Source: Fidelibacterota bacterium (lineage in GTDB: Bacteria; Pseudomonadota; Alphaproteobacteria; Rhodospirillales; Rhodospirillaceae). Taken from it: a stretch of DNA of 64,000 nucleotides. This document shows positions 57,736-64,000 of this stretch, piece by piece (position 1 is the stretch's first letter; each line of letters starts with the position of its first letter). The notes under the pieces were generated by a model. It was given only the letters and a program-made list of their open reading frames with translations. It had not been told where the DNA came from and made no database searches. The stretch covers positions 1-64,000 of the forward strand of contig CAMDOZ010000002.1 in NCBI GenBank assembly GCA_945903705.1, in the 5' to 3' direction. Both the position numbers and the translations under genes were made by a program.

Positions 57736-58563
57736 ATGGCGGGCATGTCCAAGGTTCTTTCCAGATTTGTGGCCGGCGTTTTCCTCCTCGCCCTGATGTT
57801 GGCCGCCATACCTCTCGCGCGCATCGTCGGGGTCCAGGCGCAGGATTGGCGCACCGCCAGCCGCGAGCCGGTGGGCTGGGCGCCACACCCCTCGGACTAC
57901 GAAGACGCCGTCGTGCAGGTCTATGCGGCGCCCGCCGTGCGCTGGCGCGGCAAGTTCGCCGATCACACCTGGATCGCCATCAAGCCCAAGGGCGCGGCGT
58001 ACTACACCCGCTATGAGGTGATGGGCTTCTACCTGCGCCGGAACTCCTCGGCCGTTCGTGTGACGGAAACACCGACCCCGGACCAGCGCTGGTATGGGTC
58101 GGAGCCAAAGCTCCTGCAAGATTTGCGCGGCGCCGAAGCGGAAAAGATCGTCGCCGCCGTGCCCGCGGCCGTCGACTCTTATCCCTACCCCAACACCTAC
58201 GTGGTCTGGCCGGGTCCCAACAGCAACACTTTCATCGCTCACATCGCTCGCGAGATCCCTGACCTCCGCCTGACGATGCCGGGCAACGCCATCGGTAAGG
58301 ACTTCACCGGCTGGAAGTTCATCACCACATCGCCGAGCGGCACGGGCCTGCAGGTTTCTTTGGGCGGCGCGCTCGGTGTGATACTGGCGGCGGACGAAGG
58401 CCTCGAGATCAATATCCTCGGGCTCGTCATCGGCGCCAATCCGCGGACCATGTCCTTGACGCTGCCGAGCGTCGGGCGCTTCCCCGGCCAAGCTGATTGG
58501 ACCAACGGCCTGCATCAAGTGAAGGCGACCGGCGATCTCGCCGCCGATATGCAGACGCCCTGA
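57736..58563 (+). CDS. DUF3750-family protein
   Basis: A 275-residue protein with an N-terminal membrane helix (RFVAGVFLLALMLAAIPLARIVGV) that is likely a signal anchor or signal peptide. Then come a segment with VQVYAAPAVRWRGKFADHTWIAIKPKGAAYYTRYEVMGF and PNTYVVWPGPNSNTFIAHIAREIPDLRLTMPGNAIGKDF, which fit my memory of DUF3750. The His in HTWIAIKP and FIAHIARE could act in catalysis, but function is unknown. ATG at 57736 is assumed; 57745 and 57700 are in-frame alternatives. Confidence 0.78.
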   Translation: MAGMSKVLSRFVAGVFLLALMLAAIPLARIVGVQAQDWRTASREPVGWAPHPSDYEDAVVQVYAAPAVRWRGKFADHTWIAIKPKGAAYYTRYEVMGFYLRRNSSAVRVTETPTPDQRWYGSEPKLLQDLRGAEAEKIVAAVPAAVDSYPYPNTYVVWPGPNSNTFIAHIAREIPDLRLTMPGNAIGKDFTGWKFITTSPSGTGLQVSLGGALGVILAADEGLEINILGLVIGANPRTMSLTLPSVGRFPGQADWTNGLHQVKATGDLAADMQTP

Positions 58564-58576
58564 CCGTCCTGCGCAT

Positions 58577-59512
58577 TTGATCGCTGTCACAAAAATCCGC
58601 GCGCTCACGCTCGACGCTCCGACCGCGCCGGGACGACCCGCCTATGTCAGCGCCGCGAGCGGTCTCGTCAGCCATGGCCCGTTCCTCTACGTGATCGCCG
58701 ATGACGAACATCATCTCGGGATTTTTCGGCGCGATGATCCAGCTCCGGGGACTCATGTCCGTCTGGTCGAGGGCGACCTTCCGCACGACCATAAGGCGCG
58801 CAAGACGGCGAAACCCGACTTCGAAGCTTTGACGTTCCTTCCGCCGTTCGAGGGCTATCCGCACGGCGCTCTTTTGGCCGCAGGATCGGGTTCGAAAGCC
58901 AACCGCCGCCAGGGAGCGCTATTGGGCGTTGGCGCCGACGGAGCGGTTCAAAGTGAACCCCGCGTTGCCGACCTCGGACTCTTGATGACACCGCTCGAGG
59001 CGGAGTTCGGCAAGATCAATATCGAGGGGCTGGTCATTGCCGGCGATGAACTTCGCGTTCTTCAGCGGGGCAACAAGGGTCATAGACGAAATGCAGTGGC
59101 GCGGTTCGCGCTGACGCCGTTCCTGGAGAACCTCGTGCGGGCTGGAGCGAACCCGCTCTCGCCGCTTTCCATTGCGGACTACGACCTCGGCGACATCAAA
59201 GGCGTTCCACTCACCTTTACCGATGCCGCCATGCTGCCGAACGGCGAGATGGTCTTCGCTGCGGTCGGCGAGGATACGGAGGATTCCTACGCCGACGGCC
59301 CCTGTGCCGGTACGGCCATCGGCCTCATCGGGGCAGACGGAGCGCTCCGGTGGACCGAGCCCGTAGCCGAAACCTGCAAGGTCGAAGGCGTCGGCGCCCG
59401 CCTCGACGGCGACACGCTGAATCTTCTCCTGGTCACGGACGCGGACGATATCGCCGTCCCGGCGGCCCTGTACGCGGCTGAGATCAACCGCCGAAGTGGA
59501 CAATCGCCTTAG
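58577..59512 (+). CDS. Conserved hypothetical protein (DUF6929-like beta-propeller)
   Basis: A 311-residue protein with a TTG start that follows the DUF3750 stop by 13 bases. It has repeated beta-strand blocks: SGLVSHGPFLYVIADDEHHLGIFRRDD, KPDFEALTFLPPFEGYPHGALLAAGSGS, RRQGALLGVGADGAV, INIEGLVIAGDELRVLQRGNKGHRRNAV and FTDAAMLPNGEMVFAAVGEDTEDSYADG, suggesting a beta-propeller. It resembles proteins I recall as DUF6929, moderately sure. No signal peptide. The last 29 bases overlap the convergent GNAT-like gene. Confidence 0.75.
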   Translation: MIAVTKIRALTLDAPTAPGRPAYVSAASGLVSHGPFLYVIADDEHHLGIFRRDDPAPGTHVRLVEGDLPHDHKARKTAKPDFEALTFLPPFEGYPHGALLAAGSGSKANRRQGALLGVGADGAVQSEPRVADLGLLMTPLEAEFGKINIEGLVIAGDELRVLQRGNKGHRRNAVARFALTPFLENLVRAGANPLSPLSIADYDLGDIKGVPLTFTDAAMLPNGEMVFAAVGEDTEDSYADGPCAGTAIGLIGADGALRWTEPVAETCKVEGVGARLDGDTLNLLLVTDADDIAVPAALYAAEINRRSGQSP

Positions 59513-60557
59513 GCACCAGGCGGTCCAGAGGTTCTTCCGAGGCTTTCAGCATCGCGTGAAGCGTTCGGCCCAGCATCGTCGCCCGGGTGGGGATGATGAT
59601 CATATATTCGATCGCAAGGCTGGCCCCGCGCAGTTTCTTGTAGTGCCCCGCCCCGGCGCCGAAGTTGACCACCGCCTTGCGTTCGCGACCGATCTCGAGC
59701 GCGAGCGCGAAGATCTGCCGGTAGAGGCCCGCTTTTTTGTCCGCATCGGTGCGGTAGCCGATGAGCGGCACGGAGACAAAGTCGCCGTGATCGCGAAGGG
59801 CGACAAAAGCCTGAAGTTCACCGTCCGCTTTCAGGCCGAAGAATTCCGCACCCCGCGTGTGATGCACATCGGCAAAGAAGTGCGCCGTGAGCTGCGGATT
59901 GCGGCTGCCGTGACGGCCGATATACACGGAGGTGTATTGAGCGTGCGCCGCCGCGAGGTCCGCTGGCGAAAATGCGTCGTGGCCGATGCGAACCAGCTTG
60001 GCCTTGCGCAGCAGGGCCTGATCCCGTTCGGCGTTGATCTTGTCGGGAAGCTCTCCGGCAGTGAGATCGAACGCATAGCTGACGCGGCTCGGCAGCGAGA
60101 TGCCGCCCGCGAGCGCGGCACAGGCTTTGACGGCCTCGCGTCCTGCGACAATGCCGCGGGCGACGACAACCCGCTCCGGCCAGCGGGCGGCGGCAGCCGC
60201 CAGGGCGCCTGAAAGACCATGAAGCTGGGTCGCCCCGATAGGTGAAACGGACAGGAGCGCGTTATTGACGATCGCTGCTTTGTCCGCCCCTGCGAACAGG
60301 GCCGCTTTTTCGGCGAGGCCGAGGGTAAACCGCAAGACGCGGCCAGCCGCCGTTGTGGCCGACGTCGTTTCGTCCTTCGGCGTGCCGATCAGGGCGGAGA
60401 CAAGCGACGTCAGCCAGGTCGCCTGGGACCCCTGATCCGCGTCGCCCAGCGTAACCGGCCAGCGTTTGCCGGCGGACGTTAGGATTTCCAGCCGGGCCCG
60501 GCCGTTTCCGATCCATGACGCGACGTCGCCGCCTTCAGGCGGCCAACTCATAGACAT
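59484..60557 (-). CDS. GNAT-like (FemAB-type) acyltransferase encoded with btaA
   Basis: A 357-residue protein whose last third looks like a GNAT fold: AQYTSVYIGRHGSRNPQLTAHFF, TRGAEFFGLKADGELQAFVALRD (beta hairpin), LYRQIFALALEIGRERKAVVNFGAGAGHYKKLRGA, in which FGAG...YKKLRG resembles the Acetyltransf_6/FemAB end motif, and AIEYMIIIPTRATMLGRTL. The first part, Ala-rich, is unlike known proteins to me. The ATG overlaps the btaA end by 23 bases (a second ATG at 60551 by 17). BtaB, the usual partner of BtaA, is a SAM methyltransferase; no SAM motif is visible here. Confidence 0.68.
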   Translation of the reverse strand: MSMSWPPEGGDVASWIGNGRARLEILTSAGKRWPVTLGDADQGSQATWLTSLVSALIGTPKDETTSATTAAGRVLRFTLGLAEKAALFAGADKAAIVNNALLSVSPIGATQLHGLSGALAAAAARWPERVVVARGIVAGREAVKACAALAGGISLPSRVSYAFDLTAGELPDKINAERDQALLRKAKLVRIGHDAFSPADLAAAHAQYTSVYIGRHGSRNPQLTAHFFADVHHTRGAEFFGLKADGELQAFVALRDHGDFVSVPLIGYRTDADKKAGLYRQIFALALEIGRERKAVVNFGAGAGHYKKLRGASLAIEYMIIIPTRATMLGRTLHAMLKASEEPLDRLVPKAIVHFGG

Positions 60558-61752
60558 GGAAATTCCCGTAAATACCGGAACGGTCGCGTGCATGCAGGGT
60601 GTCCGATAGCGCATCAAGACGGCGCCAGCCTGACCAGGCGCCCGACTGCAGGTAAGGCGTGAACGGCGGCAGGGTGCCGGCCGTGCGGAAGACCACGCGT
60701 GATCCCGGGCGCGCCGTACGGCCGATTTGACTCCAGAGAGCGGTGAGCGAGCGTTCGTCCATCCAATCCTGGGCGTCGAGGAGAACGTAGCGGTCGAAGG
60801 ACCCGGCTTCCTGACGCGCAAGGAACCCCGTCACGGACTCATGCACCAGGTGAAGCTGGCGGGCGCGCGTGCGCATCGCTTCGAAGTTTTCCCGTGCGAG
60901 GTAGGGCGGTAGGGCGCGGCCTTCCGCGGCCGGCGCATAGCCGTGGCTGAAAGCTTGCCACAGAAAATAGTTCTCGCTGGACTTGGCGGCGCCGGCGAGC
61001 CGTTCCGTGCGGTCGGCGAGCACGCTGGCCATGCGGTCGGGACGACCGTCGCAGAGGAGCTCGAACTGCCGCGGTGGAATGCCGAGAAGGAACAAGGGGT
61101 GCCGCAGCGAGAAGAACATCGAAAGGAGCCGCCCTTCGAACACCGGCCGCAAATGCTTACGCGCCCAGGCGCGCTGTGCATCGGCATCATCCAGAGTGAG
61201 CGCGTCCTCGAGTCGCACGCCGTGAGCGCGCGCGAGAATGCGGGAAATGGAAATGGCCGTGCCCAGCAGGCCCTTCTTGAAGAAACCCGAGACGAAATCT
61301 TCATAGCGGGCGCGGCGGCCCGCCTCCCAGTAGGCCTTGAGATCTTCCGGCAGTTTCCGTGCGATCTTATCGAGATAGAGCGCGCGGTTGCGCTCGCCGG
61401 ACGCAGCAACGAACAGGGACCGGATGTCGGCGTAGCTATCCACGGCGCCGAAAGCCGCGCGCTTGAGGCCGGCGAGGGAAAGGTGGGCGAAGTTGAGATC
61501 GATGGCCGTCACGTCCACGTCGGGGGCGGCCGTGAGATAGGAGAGCGCATTGCATCCCGCGGAACAGATGGTCGCGACCCGGTGACCCGGTGCGAGCTCC
61601 ATGGCGGCGATGTCGACTTCGGGGTCTTCCCAGATCTGGGTGTAGACCAGCCGGTCGAAACTCTTGGCAAAACTCTTGTCGCTGCGGCTTAAGGGAAGGT
61701 CGGCGCTTTGGACGGCGTCTCGGATAAGAACGGCGCTCGCTTGTTCTGACAT
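60535..61752 (-). CDS. btaA: BtaA-like S-adenosylmethionine:diacylglycerol 3-amino-3-carboxypropyltransferase
   Basis: Transfers the 3-amino-3-carboxypropyl group of S-adenosylmethionine to diacylglycerol, the first step of betaine-lipid (DGTS) synthesis. The 405-residue protein has the family block VYTQIWEDPEVD (37-48), the SAM loop ATICSAGCNALSYL (60-73), VTAIDLNFAHLSL, FVSGFFKKGLLGTAISISR and SFDRYVLLDAQDWMD. Start is the ATG at 61752 (MSEQASAVL); ATG 61770 adds six residues. Upstream and divergent is the degP gene; downstream, overlapping, is a GNAT-like gene rather than btaB. Confidence 0.88.
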   Translation of the reverse strand: MSEQASAVLIRDAVQSADLPLSRSDKSFAKSFDRLVYTQIWEDPEVDIAAMELAPGHRVATICSAGCNALSYLTAAPDVDVTAIDLNFAHLSLAGLKRAAFGAVDSYADIRSLFVAASGERNRALYLDKIARKLPEDLKAYWEAGRRARYEDFVSGFFKKGLLGTAISISRILARAHGVRLEDALTLDDADAQRAWARKHLRPVFEGRLLSMFFSLRHPLFLLGIPPRQFELLCDGRPDRMASVLADRTERLAGAAKSSENYFLWQAFSHGYAPAAEGRALPPYLARENFEAMRTRARQLHLVHESVTGFLARQEAGSFDRYVLLDAQDWMDERSLTALWSQIGRTARPGSRVVFRTAGTLPPFTPYLQSGAWSGWRRLDALSDTLHARDRSGIYGNFHVYELAA

Positions 61753-61873
61753 TTTTGTGGAAATCCGCATGCTTAAGGGGGACGCGACAAACGCCACAAG
61801 ATGAGCGCGCGCCGTGACGGAGGCGTGACGCTTCTGTGAAGCGTTCAACAAATTGTTGCTGTCGCGATGAGCT

Positions 61874-61891
61874 CCCACGAGGCCTCGTGGG
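61874..61891. promoter_or_regulatory. Perfect 18-bp palindrome between btaA and degP
   Basis: CCCACGAGGCCTCGTGGG at 61874-61891 is a perfect palindrome in the 293-base divergent region. The half-site CCCACGA recurs at 61914-61920, and CAACAA-A-TTGTTG, a second palindrome, lies at 61847-61859. Either could be an operator for the divergent genes. No regulator is identifiable. I see no additional gene in 61753-62045. Confidence 0.45.
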
Positions 61892-62045
61892 CCGAATCCC
61901 GACGCTGCAAGCGCCCACGACTCGGAACTCATTGATTTGATTGCGGGTTTTTTATTTGAAGGTAGACTGCGATTCTATCCGCCCCGCCTTGACCGGCGGA
62001 ATCCGCACCTTACATCGCAGCCCAAAGAATCAGCCGAGAACGTCC

Positions 62046-63470
62046 ATGGCCCGCGCCCGTACCATCGTCGCTACAGTCCTCGCCCTCGCGGCATTTGGCG
62101 GCACCGTTATCCTCCTGCGCGACGGCGACATCTCGCTCCCGACCTCATCGGTACAGGCGCCGCTCACGACAGCCCCCGGGACATTGCCCGCAAGCCCGAC
62201 CGGAGCCCTCCCTGCCTTCACGGACGTCTCCGACCTCGTCGAGCGCGTGACGCCGGCGGTGGTGAACATCCAAGTAAAATCCGAGGCTGTGCAGGCAAAC
62301 CTTCCGGAGATCTTCCAGGATCCCCGGTTCCGGAAGTTCTTCGGGGTTCCCGACCAACTTCCGCGCCAGGAGCGCGCCTCAACAGGGTCCGGCGTGGTGG
62401 TGGATGCGGCGCAGGGTTATGTCCTCACCAATTTTCACGTGGTCAACGAAGCGACGGATATCGCCGTCACTCTCAAGGACCGTCGCACCCTCACCGCGAC
62501 CGTCGTCGGCAAGGATCAGGCTACCGACCTCGCGCTATTGAAAATCGACGCCCAAAACCTGACCGCTCTTCCCGTCGGGGATATGTCGGATACGCGCGTG
62601 GGCGACTACGTGCTCGCCATCGGCAATCCCTTCGGCTTGGGGCAAACCGTCACCAGCGGCATCGTCTCGGCCATGGGACGCGCGGGCTTCATCGAACAGG
62701 GCTACGAGGATTTCATTCAGACCGACGCCGCCATCAATCCCGGCAACTCCGGCGGCGCTCTTGTCAATTTAAAGGGCGAACTCATCGGCATTCCAACAGT
62801 CATCATCGGACCGGGTGCGAACATCGGCATCGGTTTCGCCGTTCCGACGACGATCGCGCGCAATGTGATGGATCAGATCATCCAGTTCGGCGAAGTGAGC
62901 CGTGGACGTATTGGCGTGGCGGTTCGGGACGTCACCGCCGAGGTCGCGCAGAACCTGGGCCTTACCGTCAACCACGGCGCGCTGGTCAGCAGCGTCGAGT
63001 CCGACGCGCCCGCCGACAAAGCCGGCATCAGGGCCGGCGACGTGGTGGTCGCGCTCAACGATGTCGACCTCGACGGATCGGCGAGTCTGCGGAACCGGGT
63101 GGGCCTTGTGAAACCCGGCGACAAGGTGAAACTCACCATCGTGCGCGACGGCGAGCGCCGGGATATCGATGTAACCGTCGAGAAGGCCAGCGCCGTGCAG
63201 CAGGCGGCCGCGGCGCCGGAACCCACCACGCCCAGCCGGCTATCGGGCGCCGTGCTCGAGAACACCAGCAGCGGCGTGCGCATCCGCGATGTCGAGGAAA
63301 ATTCGCCGGCCGCCGCGGTGGGCCTGCAGGACGGCGACCTTATCAGCGCTGTCAATCGCACACCCGTGCGCACCGGCGCGGAACTCGAGGCCGCGCTCAA
63401 AACGTCGAAGGCTCAATCTGTGCTGTTCCTAGAGCGCGACGATCGTCAGATGGTGCTGGTCGTTCCGTAA
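62046..63470 (+). CDS. Periplasmic serine protease of the DegP/HtrA (Do) family
   Basis: ATP-independent protease/chaperone for envelope quality control. From the ATG at 62046 the 474-residue protein has a signal peptide or anchor (ARTIVATVLALAAFGGTVILL), a trypsin-like domain with the triad His131 (LTNFHVV), Asp161 (ATDLALL) and Ser235 (NPGNSGGAL), and two PDZ domains (RIGVAVRDVTAEVAQNLGL and onwards; LSGAVLENTSSGVRIRDVEENSPAAAVGL and onwards). The oxyanion block IGNPFGLGQTVTSGIVSAMGR is typical. It is not beside hflKC, so it is likely one of several paralogs. DegP or DegQ cannot be separated here. Confidence 0.93.
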   Translation: MARARTIVATVLALAAFGGTVILLRDGDISLPTSSVQAPLTTAPGTLPASPTGALPAFTDVSDLVERVTPAVVNIQVKSEAVQANLPEIFQDPRFRKFFGVPDQLPRQERASTGSGVVVDAAQGYVLTNFHVVNEATDIAVTLKDRRTLTATVVGKDQATDLALLKIDAQNLTALPVGDMSDTRVGDYVLAIGNPFGLGQTVTSGIVSAMGRAGFIEQGYEDFIQTDAAINPGNSGGALVNLKGELIGIPTVIIGPGANIGIGFAVPTTIARNVMDQIIQFGEVSRGRIGVAVRDVTAEVAQNLGLTVNHGALVSSVESDAPADKAGIRAGDVVVALNDVDLDGSASLRNRVGLVKPGDKVKLTIVRDGERRDIDVTVEKASAVQQAAAAPEPTTPSRLSGAVLENTSSGVRIRDVEENSPAAAVGLQDGDLISAVNRTPVRTGAELEAALKTSKAQSVLFLERDDRQMVLVVP

Positions 63471-63482
63471 GCGGGACGCCGG

Positions 63483-64000
63483 TTAAAACGCGCTGAACAT
63501 TTCATCGGGCTCCATGGCGGTAGCGTCGGCGATGATGTTCGCATAGACGGCAAGTCCGGCCATCGCGATCAGTTCGACAATCTCGGCTTCCTTGAGGCCG
63601 TGCTGGCGCAGCCCCGCATAGTCGGCTGGCCCGACGCTTTGCGGTTCGAGCGCGCATTTCATCGAGAAGAGGATCATGTCGCGCAATTGTATGTCCGGCA
63701 TCGCCGTTACATCGCGCACGATATGTTCGATGGTGCCGGTTTCCACGCCCAGCATCCGGCAGCAGGCGATATGCGCCGCTTCGCAATAGCGGCATTGCCG
63801 TTCCTTCGAAATGGCAACGAAGATGAGTTCCTTTTTCCAGCGCGGGATCGCGCCGGTGACCAGGATGTTCCGCACGAGATCCCAGGTTCCCCGCGCCACA
63901 GTGGGCGAGTGACCTTGGGTCATGATGAAATTGGGCGGCGCCGGAAACGACATCCGGCGATAGAATTCGTCGTAAACTTGATTGGCCTCGCGTGACGCTT
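63483..64000 (-). CDS. Carboxymuconolactone decarboxylase-family protein (5' partial)
   Basis: The frame stays open to the last base of the window, reading ASREANQVYDEFYRR before the first in-frame Met at 63953, so the true N terminus lies outside. The visible 172 residues have the AhpD-like core: LVTGAIPRWKKELIFVAISKERQCRYCEAAHIACCRMLGV, with the redox pair CRYC, then YAGLRQHGLKEAEIVELIAMAGLAVYANIIADAT. It is distantly like the protein at 57256-57663. It converges on degP with a 12-base gap. Confidence 0.88.
   Translation of the reverse strand, partial: ASREANQVYDEFYRRMSFPAPPNFIMTQGHSPTVARGTWDLVRNILVTGAIPRWKKELIFVAISKERQCRYCEAAHIACCRMLGVETGTIEHIVRDVTAMPDIQLRDMILFSMKCALEPQSVGPADYAGLRQHGLKEAEIVELIAMAGLAVYANIIADATAMEPDEMFSAF

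Noticed and set aside
61937-63496. 519-residue frame overlapping degP on the same strand
   Set aside because: Arg/His/Gly-rich shadow one base out of register; DegP triad and PDZ domains are in the other frame.

Overview
The window is a high-GC chromosomal segment of an alphaproteobacterium, probably of the order Hyphomicrobiales (Rhizobiales) or a close neighbour. Pointers are a circularly permuted two-piece tmRNA gene next to an alpha-type sspB, an RpoH-type sigma factor, the gene order amidase-rnpB-mraZ leading into a complete dcw cluster, the run lpxC-bamD-recN-ligA, a BtaA-type betaine-lipid enzyme, and short palindromic repeats of kinds common in alphaproteobacteria. I see no insertion sequence, prophage, CRISPR array or tRNA gene.

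Region 1 (1-9666): the tail of a repeat-containing protein cut by the window edge, folA and thyA on the minus strand around a small secreted protein, the permuted tmRNA gene (ssrA) followed by its adaptor gene sspB, then a plus-strand run with a class I [4Fe-4S] fumarase, a Tat-like amidohydrolase, a membrane protein, an alpha/beta hydrolase, a class II fumarase (fumC) and a ribbon-helix-helix protein. Both fumarase classes sit within 6 kb.

Region 2 (9656-16962): a minus-strand pair, an acyl-CoA dehydrogenase and a large AsmA-like protein that seems to start at a CTG codon overlapping the upstream stop; then rpoH, an AmpD/AmiD-type amidase and the RNase P RNA.

Region 3 (17159-43260): the dcw cluster mraZ-rsmH-ftsL-ftsI-murE-murF-mraY-murD-ftsW-murG-murC-murB-ddl-ftsQ-ftsA-ftsZ, nearly all joined by overlapping stop/start codons, so that lipid II synthesis and divisome proteins are translated in step. 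Its promoter carries four 10-bp-period repeats that look like MraZ operators lying on a sigma-70-like promoter. After a terminator come an enoyl-CoA hydratase, lpxC (lipid A), bamD (outer-membrane assembly), recN and ligA (DNA repair and ligation).

Region 4 (43311-64000): accessory and housekeeping genes: VOC protein, SDR, pirin, a sensor kinase gene broken by an in-frame TAG and overlapping a PstS-like binding protein, FkbM methyltransferase, aminopeptidase P, a di-heme oxidoreductase and NHL protein, an MFS/surface-carbohydrate pair, two carboxymuconolactone-decarboxylase-like proteins, DUF proteins, btaA with a GNAT-like partner instead of the usual btaB methyltransferase, and a DegP/HtrA protease.

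The most interesting items are the btaA-GNAT pair, the amber-interrupted kinase, the reverse-oriented MraZ box array and the CTG-initiated AsmA-like gene. All family assignments were made by eye from motifs, without database searches.
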